Source: Aquatica leii
Lineage: Eukaryota; Arthropoda; Insecta; Coleoptera; Lampyridae
Reading direction: 5' to 3'
Length of the DNA: 64,000 nt
NCBI GenBank assembly: GCA_035610365.1
Contig: CM069434.1
Coordinates: 97,700,806-97,764,805 of the forward strand
Position numbers and translations under genes: made by a program. Below are positions 44,641 through 55,071 of this stretch, piece after piece. Each line of letters starts with the position of its first letter. Position 1 is the first letter of the stretch. The notes below the pieces were generated by a model. That model saw only the letters and a list, made by a program, of their open reading frames with translations. It was not told the origin of the DNA and did no database searches.

Positions 44641-45364
44641 GTTTACAGCCAACTGATACGCATTCTGACGTTTTATGATTTGACCGAAAACAATGTATGT
44701 ATGTTTTTTAAGAAGTCGTCAAGAAATTTGCGTAAATCTTTCGCGGATTCTTTTAACAAAATTGGTACCTAAATCAAATAAATTTTTTAAATGCGAGTTT
44801 ATTATTGTACGTTTATTTTCATAACGTTTTTTTAAAAGCGACCATGCAATATTGTAATTTGCATCGGTGACCTCTAATGATTGCACCACCTGCAACGCGT
44901 AACCTTTTAGACAAGATTTTAAGTAATAAAATCTTTGAACGTCTGTTAATTCAGAATTATTGTTTACTAATGCATTAAATTAATCGTAAAATTGCATATA
45001 GTCGCTGTACAAGCCGCTAAATTCTGGTAATTTTAACGTTGGCAATTTAACTTTAGTTAAACTATTATTTGAGCTTGAAGAGGTTGATTGCGAATTAGAT
45101 AAATATTCCTTTGCCCTAGCCACGATTTTATAAAACTTATTTTCAAAAGTATCTCTATAATTTAATTGTTCTTCGCTACTGTCGATTAATTCAATATCTT
45201 ACTGACATTGTGCAATTTCGGACCATACGGTGTCTTTTTTCTAATCGCGTAGATACTTCATATCGAGACGTCGAGGGATTGATTCCGTTAAGAAATGTTT
45301 TGAATCTTGTTAATTGTGTACTGAGTTGACCGCGTTTTTGATTTAATTGTTTTATATCTGACAT
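44641..45364 (-). pseudogene. BEL/Pao gag, degenerate
   Basis: Starts with MSDIKQLNQKRGQLSTQLTR at 45364, a DUF1759-type Pao gag start, then LEKRHRMVRN... in a shifted frame. Downstream (about 45060-44700) short blocks such as KLPTLKLPEFSG-like segments are visible in shifted frames, and CVSVGCKRCNRKHKTLLH near 44620-44665 is the zinc-knuckle end. Confidence 0.65.
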
Positions 45365-45555
45365 TTTGATTGAAATGTTTTTTATTAGTAACAAAATAAT
45401 TATTGACACGTAAATTACAGCACCTTTACAAATTAACACACAAGCGGATAAATATAAAGGAACGAGTAAATGGAAAGGACTTATTTGCTTCTGACACAGT
45501 ATGCTTTCCGTAGTTGATGATGACTGATTGATTAATATGTGGATATCACTGCTTA

Positions 45556-45573
45556 TCCGACTCGATAGGACCA
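45556..45573 (-). promoter_or_regulatory. BEL/Pao primer-binding site
   Basis: On the minus strand TGGTCCTATCGAGTCGGA begins at the base after the 5' LTR. The leading TGG matches the CCA end of a tRNA primer; which tRNA was not determined. Confidence 0.6.
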
Positions 45574-45747
45574 TGTAATTCTTCGTTATATTTTGTTTAA
45601 TTGAATAACTTGATTCAAAATAACATACGTTTATTTAACTTGATAAAAATGCAATAACAATAATACGTTTACAATTTTTATCTACAATCACAACACTTAT
45701 CAATCCAAACCAGGAATCCCAAATTGAATCGCAACGAATACGCAACA
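45574..45747 (-). repeat. BEL/Pao 5' LTR
   Basis: 174 bp, TGTAATTCTTCG to CGCAACA on the plus strand, partner of 40565-40757. The CACAT duplication follows at 45748-45752. Confidence 0.9.
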
Positions 45748-45827
45748 CACATTATCCTTGGCTTTTGTAGTTAACGGTCCGTTGCCATTTGATGTAAAAT
45801 AAGAAATTCTTTATTAATATTTAAAAT

Positions 45828-48800
45828 ATGACCAATTATTTCAAGAAAAATATGTCTTATATTAGCGCACGGGATCCTAGTTTGTCTAAAGATTACAGCT
45901 ACACCAAAGTACGAAAAAACACCTGTGAAGGTACATCTAAAGATATATCTGAAGAAACTGTTAATAATGCAAGTGAAAATAACATTGTTTTAAAAAAGTA
46001 ATGTCATAAAGCACTTATTTTAGATTGATCACTATCAGGTTTATTTAAGAATTAAAGGTGTAGAAAATCTTGGAGGATTATATGAAATCAAAAATGACAT
46101 AACATTACTCTGCCGAATACCAATTGAACTTCCACATGCTAGCAATGTACATGAAAATAAATCAATCACCAGAACATTTAAATTTTCGAAAATTATTGGT
46201 CCAAATAGTAATCAAACTAAACTATTTGACGAAGTTGTTAAAGGAAAGTTCTCGAATTTATAAATGGAAGTAATTGTACTTTGATGTCATATGGTGCTTC
46301 AGGCTCAGGTAAATTTACCTTAAATATTTGTTGATTGAAAATATCTTTTAATTGTTTGCAGGAAAAACATTTACTATTGTTGGCACTAGCGAAGAACCTG
46401 GAATTATACCTAGATCACTTGAATATTTGTTTCGAACTTTGCCAACCTTACCAGAAGTACCTCTAATTAAACCTAATGCTTCTGGTGGAATTTCTTATAT
46501 GACTGAGGATGATTGCCTTAAAGATAAAATGGATCGGCAAATACTTCTTTCAAAACATAAAAATGTGGATTGTGCATTACATAAACAAACTTATAAGTAA
46601 GTTTACGATGCACTGTTTATTAAGTTCTACTATTATGTGATAAAAATCAACAATATTCTGATTTTAAATAACTTGTTTCATAAAAGCAAGAATAACAATA
46701 TCACAAACTGTGAAACTTTCCTATTTATTGTTAACTTGTCATCACAGTTGCCTAAAGCCCCTTTAAATTAATATCAGTAATGTGCCTGGCAAATCAGCAC
46801 ACAACCAGGTTTTCTGATTTCTAAATCTAATTATTTTTTTATTTTTACTTTGATTATAACTGTCTATTTTTAGTATGTTTTGTAGTCTTCTTTATTTGTA
46901 CACTCGTGTGACAATCACTTGGTTCGAAACGGATATGCTAAATTTCTTTCTAAATTGCAGTAAACACAGGAGGTTTTTTTGAGCAGTCGATCATGCACAG
47001 CTTGGATCTGTGAATAAATTATATAATATTTAGGAATTTTGGAACATAGTTTTGCTTAATCATTTTAAATATCTTTTTGACAGATGCATTAGAAAAGTGT
47101 TATGCCAATAAAAATTCAGGTGTAAGGAAAACAGTTGTTTACTTGCAGAAATTGATGAAATTGTACTCAAGACAAGAAAATGTGATTGAAGCGAAGTTCA
47201 AATTTGCAGCATATTTTTACGTAAACGCCTTCCTTCAATAACTTTTAACTGTAATGACGAACTCAAACTATATTAACGAAAATTCAAAGAGCAATTATTT
47301 CTCTACTACTATAATTTTTTTCATCCTTATTAGATTCGAATTTTACACCTTAAGAGTCTAGGCTACTCTCGTTGCCAATGTGTAAAAAAGCCGCTACGCG
47401 CGTGGAAATTGAAATTCAGGGCATTGCAATAATTAATAATTACGTTACTAGTGTATAATGGCGAAAATACATATGTCATTTTACAGAACTTCAAAATACT
47501 AATTTAAAGGTCGCTTTCAATTTGCTTTATAACTTCGACTAAAATAAAAATGTAAAATCTAATTCTATGGACGAGTGTTCTATTCTTTGTTTCTTTCCAA
47601 AATATGTTTTTTGTTTAAAATTTTATATTTTTGTGTTAAAAAACAGCCACGACCTTACACTCTGTAAATGCAAATATTGTACTTTCTTTAAATATAGAAA
47701 GTGACGCCGTCTAGTTCGAATACTCGGAAAGTCACCAACCACTTTAAGAAGGGATCAAATGCAAAATTGAATCTAAAGTATGCTATTATTTTGGCTATTA
47801 TGCGTCATTTAAGTTAGTCAAGAAACGCTATTCTGTGTCTGTCAATTACTTGAATACGGCCTACAGGGAACAGGGAACAAATAAACAATTTATTTTATTT
47901 AAAAAAAAGGATATATAAATTAACTTTTTTGTGTTTTAAATATTCGTAGTTTGGTATTTTCGTGAGACTAGAAGAACAACCTAGTTGTATAAAAATTATG
48001 CATTTTTTTTCTTTTTACAAATCTTTCTAGCACTCAAATCCGCTTTACTTTGGTTAATCACATTTTCAACATATGACGGTTCTCTAATGGCCATATTTAT
48101 GTCTAGCCTACTATCAATCAACTCAGGAAGCATGCAGTTCATATAAAAAGATTGAAGTTTGTTTAACATTCGATTGTTTCCATTTTAAGACCCAGTGGTG
48201 TCCAAACAGCAAAATAACAATACAATATTTTAGTAATATGGAATTTGAAAAAATCATTTATGATTTTTATTGATGGTTCCATTTTTTTTCCAAAATAATA
48301 TTTTTCTGCTTTCAGTGCCTTCCTGTGGTGACATATTTCCGGATGAATACGGACACTTCAACTTTGCCAATTACTCCATCAGGAGTAACTGATAAAAATT
48401 GTAATTCTTGATCTATAAAATCCACATTTGATAATTTCTTTTCCAATTTTTTGGTTAAAGAGCCAAACACATGCACATAGGGTGATCACTTAAAAGTGAA
48501 CTGATGCTTACACTATTAAAGATACATATCAATTTGAAAGCAAATGTGAGATTACTCATCACTTGAACGATTAAGTTTCACTCGGTGAATCTTTTCTTGA
48601 TCTGCTCAAAAATTGATCAACTGGTCAAGGCGCGTTGTCACGGGACAAGTTTAATTGGACAAATATAGTTTATCAACAAAATAAATGAAAACTGTAGTAA
48701 GAATTTCCAAGGAGTACGAAAGTTTGTGTGCTTATTTTATTCTCTGTACACGTTTAATTCGAAGTTTTAATTTTTTTTAAGGTTGTCAATTGGCTTTCTT

Positions 48801-50443
48801 GGTGGGTGGCCAACGACTTTTCCACTATATAGCTGTATCTGCCTAAAATTTTTGCACCTGTTCGCTTCTTTCTTTCTCTCTGCACATGTTTTTTTATATC
48901 TATTTCTATGCTCACTACATGTTTATACACTGTACCACAATAATCTAATAAAAACACAATACCAGTAAAATATCTACAAATGTATGTCTTAATACAGTTT
49001 TCGATAATAAGTTTGTTTTTGTTGAGTTGCACTGTTTGATAATAGTTTTCATATTTATGAGTACTGGTATATCGTATAGATTGTAATCATTTATTTCGTT
49101 GCAGAGCGATGCAAGACAGATTGAGCAACGAACCCGTAGGACTAATAGATCAACCTTTAGGACCTGATGTAATGTTAAACGTATGGGTTTCGTTTGCAGA
49201 AATATATAATGAAAACATATACGACTTACTAAAACCACACCCATGCAAAGGCCAATCACGTCAAAAATTATGCTTGGGAAACGTAAATGGTGATACATAT
49301 ATTAAAGGTTTAACATCTATAAGCGTGTCATCTGGGTTAGAGGCGTATTTAATACTTCAATACGGTTTACATAATACAAAGAATGCTGCCACATCTGTAA
49401 ACAGTCAGTCGAGCAGTTCGCATTGTGTATTTACCTTAAAAATAGCTCAAGCGTCTACTACGAACAAAGAAGAGTTCGTTAGTGTATTTAATTTTTGTGA
49501 TCTAGCTGGTTCTGAACGTATAAAGAAAACCCAGAATGTCGGGGACAGATTAAAAGAATCAAACAGCATTAACACGTCTCTTCTAGTTTTAGGACGTTGC
49601 ATAAAATTAATAAGAGACAATCAAAAATTAAAAACCAGCAAAGTAATTCCATTTCGAGAATCGAAATTAACACAATTATTACAAAAGGCGCTTTTGGGAT
49701 ACGAATCAGTGTGGATGATCGTTAATATTAATACTTGTCGCGAAATGTTTGAAGAAACGCAACATGTTTTGCAATTTTCAGCAATTGCAAAAGATGTTGT
49801 AGTTGAACAACAAATGTTAAAAGCTTGCAGAACGAAAAAAGCTTCTGAACTTCTTGATACACAAATCGATAAAATGAATGTCAAGGAGCTACAGGAGCAA
49901 ATTGCATTTTGTCAAACGAGTTAAAACAACAACGATTGGACAGCGAAGAAGATCGAGAGCACGTCATTAGGTCATATAAAGCAATCATAGATGATACTAA
50001 TAAATATTGGGAAAAAAAATTCGACGAAACTTTGAGAGACGTTAAACATGATATTAAAAGACCCGGAATGTCAGTTGTTTTAAATAGATCTTCCGAAGAG
50101 AATGATAATGAAGATGAGGAGAATGAAGGTAACGTAGAAGATAGATTAAAGGATGAGGATGAGATACAGCAACTTCAATTAAAATTGAAAATTCAGCAGG
50201 ATGAGATGGACAAAGCAAAGTCAGAAAGTTTAGATTTAGACAAGATATTAAACGAAAAGAAGAAATCTTATTTGGAATTAAAATTGAAACACGAAACTAA
50301 GGTTAACCTATTAAAAAGTAAAATTATTGCTAACGAAAAAATTAAGGACTTAAAAAAATACCTAGCTACACGAATTTAGACAATTTTAATGATATATCTG
50401 ATAAAGAAAATGTTTTTATGTTTGGAAATCAATGAATTAATTG
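45828..50443 (+). CDS. Kinesin-6 (KIF20/subito-like) motor protein, four exons, with single-base frame breaks
   Basis: Exons: 45828-45997, 46039-46308, 46362-46596 and 49105 to the end. The motor domain shows VYLRIKGVENLGG (first strand), YGASGSG|KTFTIVG (P-loop, split by an intron after codon phase 1), PGIIPRSLEYLF, the kinesin-6-type long insert, VWVSFAEIYNENIYDLLKP, the switch I region NSQSSSSH, DLAGSERIKK (switch II), SINTSLLVLGRCI and VIPFRESKLTQLLQKALLG. The neck and coiled coil follow (49900-50379, long Glu/Lys-rich heptads). The canonical SSRSH reads SSSSH, so an Arg is replaced. The frame breaks at about 45997, 46248 and 49915, each one base short in an A-run. The gene is either newly inactive or affected by sequence errors. 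KIF20 kinesins work on the spindle midzone. Confidence 0.8.
46597..49104 (+). other. Large third intron of the kinesin gene
   Basis: GTAAGT at 46597 and TTGCAG before 49105 join in phase. At 2.5 kb it is much longer than the other two introns (41 and 53 bp) and contains a relic YqaJ-type coding segment on the minus strand (about 48490-48030) plus AT-rich sequence without a recognised gene. The enlargement probably comes from transposon insertion. Confidence 0.7.
48030..48490 (-). pseudogene. YqaJ nuclease fragment in the kinesin intron
   Basis: The minus strand reads LEKKLSNVDFIDQELQFLSV then TPDGVIGKVEVSVF (the PD...E-x core of the nuclease), after shifts FGHHWVLKWKQSN- and MAIREPSYVENVINQSKADLS-like segments that match the C-terminal part of YqaJ-domain transposon proteins. 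Several stops. It differs in sequence from the intact copy at 22208-24993, so it is a separate relative, not a duplicate. Confidence 0.6.
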
Positions 50444-50565
50444 TTACTATTTGTGTTGTTATTTATTTTTAGAAATACATTGTTTTAATATGAAACCTAA
50501 ACTTTTTGTCAGAAATCACACCTATTGACTTTTTTAAAGAACTTGGAACTAGTACGTATTCCCTT
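50444..50565. other. Short spacer between kinesin and the gypsy element
   Basis: No feature recognised. No AATAAA is seen immediately after the kinesin coding region. Confidence 0.4.
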
Positions 50566-50798
50566 TGTGGCTGATAGCGACAACATCGCTTTCATTCTTT
50601 TGGTAGTGAGATGGCAACATCAACGGTTGGCGTACCTGGGGATGAAAAGGAAGTCGCTCTCTCTTCTTCTTCGTCAGCTTTCAAAGAGTGCACGTCGTGA
50701 TTAGAATTAGTATCTCATGTACAAGTCATAAATTAATTGTAAATATTATTTTTCTTAATTCTTGTAAGTTACTGTAAATAAAACCTTTAAAAGTAACA
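50566..50798 (+). repeat. Probable 5' LTR of gypsy element 2
   Basis: Begins TGTGGCTGATAGCG and ends AAAAGTAACA directly before the primer-binding site; AATAAA lies near its end (50777-50782). The partner LTR was not found, so the left boundary is a guess. Confidence 0.4.
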
Positions 50799-50799
50799 T

Positions 50800-50818
50800 T
50801 GGTGACCCCGATGTGATC
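50800..50818 (+). promoter_or_regulatory. Primer-binding site of gypsy element 2
   Basis: TGGTGACCCCGATGTGATC follows the presumed LTR end with one intervening base. The form TGG..GACCCCGA.GTGATC is common in insect Ty3/gypsy elements; the primer tRNA is not determined here. Confidence 0.65.
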
Positions 50819-50962
50819 GTGAGGGAGTTTTAGAGGTTTTAGACAATTACAGAAAACACGTGGTTCCGTAAAGTGAAAAAACCGCGTCGCTTTCGTCGAA
50901 CTTCGAACAAGGTCAGTGCATTAAACTTTCTAATAATAGTGATTATTCTGTGCGAACTAATA

Positions 50963-51772
50963 ATGATGGCGGAAGAAAATATGGCGAGTGCAATAGGTCC
51001 AATAACGAGTCAAACAACCGAAATCGCAAGAGTTTCTGTAAAACTACCACAAATATGGCGTCGCAATGTTAAAATATGGAAGATGCAAGTCGAGGCTCAA
51101 TTTGAAACTTCTTTCATAACATCTGAAAAAACAAAATTCAACCACGTTCTCGCCGTGTTAGATCCGGATGTAGCAGAATTAATATTCGATTTTTTAGCTC
51201 AACCATTAACCGCAACACCATATAAAGACCTCATGAACCGCCTTATAGCCGAATTTGAGGAATCTGAGGGTCGAAAAGTGACTAAATTATTAACAGAGTT
51301 GGAGGTGGGTGACAAAAAACCATCTCAATTACTTCGAGAGATGCGATCTTTAGCTGGCACACAAGTTAACGATGAGTTTTTAAGGACAATATTTATACAA
51401 CGCTTACCAATTAATGTTCGTTCTATTTTAGCTTCTAGCAGCGATCACTTAGACAATTTATCAGGCATGGCAGATAAAATTATGGAATTTTCATCACCAC
51501 AATTCTCAGCGGTGTATTCAATTAATCCTCCTGAACCATTACAAACAGATCGGTTTACTAAACTAGAGGCACAAATTTCTGAACTTACATCTATAATTAG
51601 TGAATTAAAGACTTGCTCACGTTCTCAATCGAGAAATCGTCAAGGTAATTTTAGGCGTAGGTCATCTTCCCATTCTAAAAGTTGTTGGTACCACAATCGA
51701 TTTGGTAGCAGAGCTAATAAATGCATTGCACCCTGTACATTTAAACCGACCGAGTCGTCGGAAAACTGTTAA
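50963..51772 (+). CDS. Ty3/gypsy gag, open reading frame
   Basis: One open frame of about 270 residues from the ATG at 50963 or 50966; the frame is open from 50873. Blocks: VSVKLPQIWRRNVKIWKMQV, EAQFETSFITSEKTKFNHVL, FEESEGRKVTKLLTELEVGD and KPSQLLREMRSLAGTQVNDE, LRTIFIQRLPINVRSILASS, a coiled KLEAQISELTSII, basic RNRQGNFRRRSSS and an incomplete zinc-binding end CWYHNRFGSRANKCIAPC. Gag packages the element RNA into particles. The stop at 51770 is followed by pol in another frame, with a deletion that removes part of the gag-protease junction. Confidence 0.8.
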   Translation: MMAEENMASAIGPITSQTTEIARVSVKLPQIWRRNVKIWKMQVEAQFETSFITSEKTKFNHVLAVLDPDVAELIFDFLAQPLTATPYKDLMNRLIAEFEESEGRKVTKLLTELEVGDKKPSQLLREMRSLAGTQVNDEFLRTIFIQRLPINVRSILASSSDHLDNLSGMADKIMEFSSPQFSAVYSINPPEPLQTDRFTKLEAQISELTSIISELKTCSRSQSRNRQGNFRRRSSSHSKSCWYHNRFGSRANKCIAPCTFKPTESSENC

Positions 51773-51779
51773 GCCACTC

Positions 51780-52287
51780 ACTTGATATTTCTGTATTACC
51801 TCCTACTATGGTTCAGCGTAAATGTCCATCTAAGCGGACCTTATATGCCGCTAATGGATCTTCTATTTTAACCTTTGGAGAGCAGTTAATTAGTTTAGAT
51901 TTAGGATTACGTCGCAAATTATGTTGGCCTTTTATAATTGCAGATGTGCAACACCCAATTATTGGAGCTGATTTCATTAGTCACTTTGGTTTACTGATCG
52001 ACATTAAAAATAAACGTTTGATCGACACGTTTACTAAAATTTCGAGACCTGGTTCAACACCATCACCTGAACATGTATCAACAGTTCATTTGATTGACCC
52101 TGCTCATAGGTATTTTAGCTTACTCCAAAAATTTCCGCAATTGTTTAAAGAAACTCCTGGCAAGTATCCTGATATTCAATATTTTCACACCATTTCAACT
52201 AGAGGTCCTCCCATTACTGCTAAAGCTAGAAGATTACCTCCTGAAAAACTAGCACAAGCCAAATTGGAATTTCAGCATATGCTAGAT
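51780..52287 (+). pseudogene. Ty3/gypsy protease remnant and RT start
   Basis: The frame passes SLDISVLPPTMVQRKC and LYAANGSSILTFGEQLI to IADVQHPIIGADFISHFGLL and DIKNKRLID, the retropepsin fold after its active site. The catalytic D-T/S-G triplet that should precede the ISVLPP block is absent, so a deletion at about 51772-51790 has removed it. Then come FKETPGKYPDIQYFHTISTR, ARRLPPEKLAQAKLEFQHM (RT entry). The nested TIR element begins in the next codons. Confidence 0.75.
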
Positions 52288-53573
52288 CCCAGTAAACACA
52301 AAATTGATAATGTTTAGTAACAGTTTCAAAACAAAAAAATTATGATTCACTCTTGTTTCAAACATAAAAGAAACCTAACTGCAATAAAATAGCTATAAGT
52401 CCATCGCTGTTTCACTTATTTGAATCAGTATAGTTTCGGTATTTTAAATTCAAATCTGTTGCAAACTAAATGTTGCATTCGGTTTACGTTTTAAAAGCTT
52501 CGTTCTTGAACTGATACTAAATGATCGATACATGTATGATTTTTTTGTTTCAATAATCAACTAAAACAATTCTTTCAATAATATAATAATACAATTTCGA
52601 ATGCACGTTTCAAATTTTATTGCACAATAAATATTTTTAAATACAATATCACATTGAGTTTTTACATATTGCAACTTTCCTGGATGTGGTCTTTTCACAG
52701 AAGCCTCGAAAACTGCTTCAGTTACTGTTGGGTAGCAACTTTTAACCGCATCTGTAACATAGAAATAAATATTTCATTTATATACATACATAATCATAGA
52801 GTTACACAAAATTAATTACATTTTTAAATAAAAAACAACACAAACTTAATATAAATATCACTTTAGCAATTATAAGAAAGTTATAAAAACCCTGTGAATA
52901 CCTTTAGCTGTACATAATCGTATAGAAAACTTGAAGAATTGAACTGTAATTATAAATCCTATAGTATCATCAGATTTACGCAATAATCTACCTTAACGCA
53001 ACCATGTGTGTTAATTTATATGGTTTTCATACAAATTAAAACATGATACATAAAGAACAGAAATGATAATAATATTGATTACATTTATGGATTATAATAA
53101 AATGTTTGGACTTACCGTTTATTGTTCCATTTCGTAATTGTACAAACAGCATCACTTATCAAACTGCAACCGAACAAGTGAAAAGATATCAATTTGCAGC
53201 GCAAGCGTTGACGACAGTAATCAAAAGTACAGCAACGACTAATGCTGACTAATTACAAAGTATTCGTTTTTCCTAGAACGATTCTACTGTTTTGAAAATA
53301 ATTCAATCTTATTTAATCGATCTTCAAGCAATTCTAGTTATTCAAAAAATATTCCGGATTTAACAAATCAGTTTTTAACCGGTTGCTGATTATGGGAAAA
53401 AAATTGCAAGTACTGAAACGGTTCAAAACTGATTGTGAAAAATCGGAACTCTTTCAATTTATTCACTGTCAGTTACATGTAAATGATATAAAAATGGAAC
53501 TAACACGAAACAACGTATTGAAACAATTGTTTTAATTTTGTGACTGTAACAGTTTCAATCCGTGTTTACTGGG
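52288..53573. mobile_element. TIR transposon family copy 2 (complete, 1,286 bp)
   Basis: Ends are CCCAGTAAACAC and GTGTTTACTGGG, a perfect 12-bp inverted repeat. Taking out the element leaves the gypsy reading frame continuous with one AT dinucleotide, so AT is duplicated on both sides (52286-52287 and 53574-53575). A 2-bp AT duplication is typical of ISL2EU-type elements of the PIF/Harbinger side, but no transposase is present to confirm that. No ORF of note; near-identical stretches with copy 1 at 18011-20495. Confidence 0.85.
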
Positions 53574-54320
53574 ATTTAGGCATTTATAGACCTTCTAAAA
53601 GTAATTGGTCAAGTCCGTTGCATCTTGTACCAAAAAAAGATGGATCATGGAGACCCTGTGGCGATTATAGAAGTTTAAATGCCATAACTATTCCCGACAG
53701 GTATCCAATTCCACATTTGCAGGATTTTAATACTCAATTAGATGGTAAAACTATCTTTTCTAAAGTAGATATTGTCAGGGCGTTTCATCACATACCTGTA
53801 TCGGAGGAAAATATTCCCAAAACTGCAGTAATCACACCCTTAGGGTTGTTCGAGTTTTTCAGACTTCTTTTCGGCTTAAAGAATGCTGCACAAGCATTCC
53901 AGAGATATTTGCATTCAATCTTGAGATCGCTAGATTTTGCTTACTCTTATCTGGACGACATTTTAGTAGCTTCTTCATCGGAGAAAGAACATGAATTACA
54001 TTTGACAAAACTTTTACAACTCTCGAACAGCATGGGATTTGCATTATTTCATCGAAATGTGAATTTGGTGTCGCTGAAATTTCATTTTTAGGTTATAGAG
54101 TTAATAAATTCGGAATATATCCTCTTACGGAACGAGTGAAGGTTATACAGGAATTTCCACTTCCAGACACGATCGAAAAGCTTAGAAGATTTTTAGGTCT
54201 TGCTAATTTCTATCGGCGTTCTCTTCCTCATTCTGCTGTGACCCAGCAACTGTTGTTCGATTTGTGCCAAAGTCCAAGGAAAAGAGATAAACGAAAAGTC
54301 GAATGGACTTCTCAATCTTG
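53574..54320 (+). pseudogene. Ty3/gypsy reverse transcriptase after the nested element
   Basis: [40 protein letters not shown] and PIPHLQDF lead to [20 protein letters not shown] (catalytic Asp), [32 protein letters not shown] and the catalytic box [14 protein letters not shown] frameshift near 54040 and a stop at about 54319 (TGA) break the frame before RNase H. All three catalytic Asp residues are present. Confidence 0.85.
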
Positions 54321-54321
54321 A

Positions 54322-55071
54322 GAAGCCTTTGATCGCTTAAAACAAGAACTGGTAAATGCTACTCTTTTAGTGCACCCATCGGCTGAATTGCCTTTAGTTT
54401 TAAGTGTAGATGCTTCTGATTTTGCCATTGGTGCTTCCCTTCAGCAACTTCGAAAGAATAATCTCGTGCCGTTAGGTTTCTTTTCTAGGAAACTTAGCAA
54501 ATCACAGGTTTCTTACAGTACGTATGACCGTGTACTGTTAGCTGCTTACCAAGCAGTTAAACATTTTCGACATAATTTAAAAGGTCGTACATTTACTATT
54601 TATACAGACCATAAACCATTAATTTATGCGTTTGAGCAACGTCCTGAACGAGCAAGTCCTAGACAGCTACGACATCTTGATTATATTGGACAATTTACTA
54701 CTGACATAAGGTATATACCAGGTTCGTCTAATGTCCCAGCTGACATCAGGTCTCGTGTTGAAGTTATTCAGCTGTCATCCACCATTTCTCTACAACAGAT
54801 TGCTGAAGCTCAACTATCATGCGATGAACTCAAACATCTCATCGCGTCAGAATCCTCTTCTTATAAATTCCAAAACATACATCTGGATTGTGGATTAACG
54901 CTTATTTGCGATTCCTCTACTGAAAAACTTCGTCCTTTTGTTCCGTTCGCTTATCGTAGACAAATTTTCGATTCATTACATAATATGTCTCACCCTGGCA
55001 TAGCAGCCTCAGTTAATCTTGTGCAGCAAAGGTTTTGTTGGCCCAGACTCAAACGTGATGTGTCACTATGG
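54322..55071 (+). pseudogene. Ty3/gypsy RNase H and integrase zinc domain
   Basis: The frame runs EAFDRLKQELVNATLLVHPS, LVLSVDASDFAIGASLQQ (RNase H first Asp), VPLGFFSRKLSKSQ, YSTYDRVLLAAYQAVKHFRH, FTIYTDHKPLIYAFEQRPER and IPGSSNVPADIRSR. It continues to the integrase zinc domain (H..MSHPGIAASVNLVQQRF and CWPRLKRDVSLW), where the solo-LTR-like insertion cuts in at 55072. Apart from the upstream stop at about 54319 this stretch is open. Confidence 0.85.

Larger units (their letters stand above)
40565..45747 (-). mobile_element. BEL/Pao LTR retrotransposon with both LTRs and 5-bp TSD
   Basis: Full element, 5,183 bp, transcribed on the minus strand. The two LTRs (40565-40757 and 45574-45747) are nearly identical and have TGT...ACA ends. 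The flanks are CACAT at 40560-40564 and CACAT at 45748-45752. Genes in order on the minus strand: gag (from 45364), protease, reverse transcriptase, RNase H, integrase and C-terminal extension. Frameshifts and stops between the pieces show it is inactive. Confidence 0.93.

Noticed and set aside
48754-49298. Minus-strand ORFs beside and over the start of kinesin exon 4
   Set aside because: They are partly intronic and partly antisense to the motor domain; no domain.
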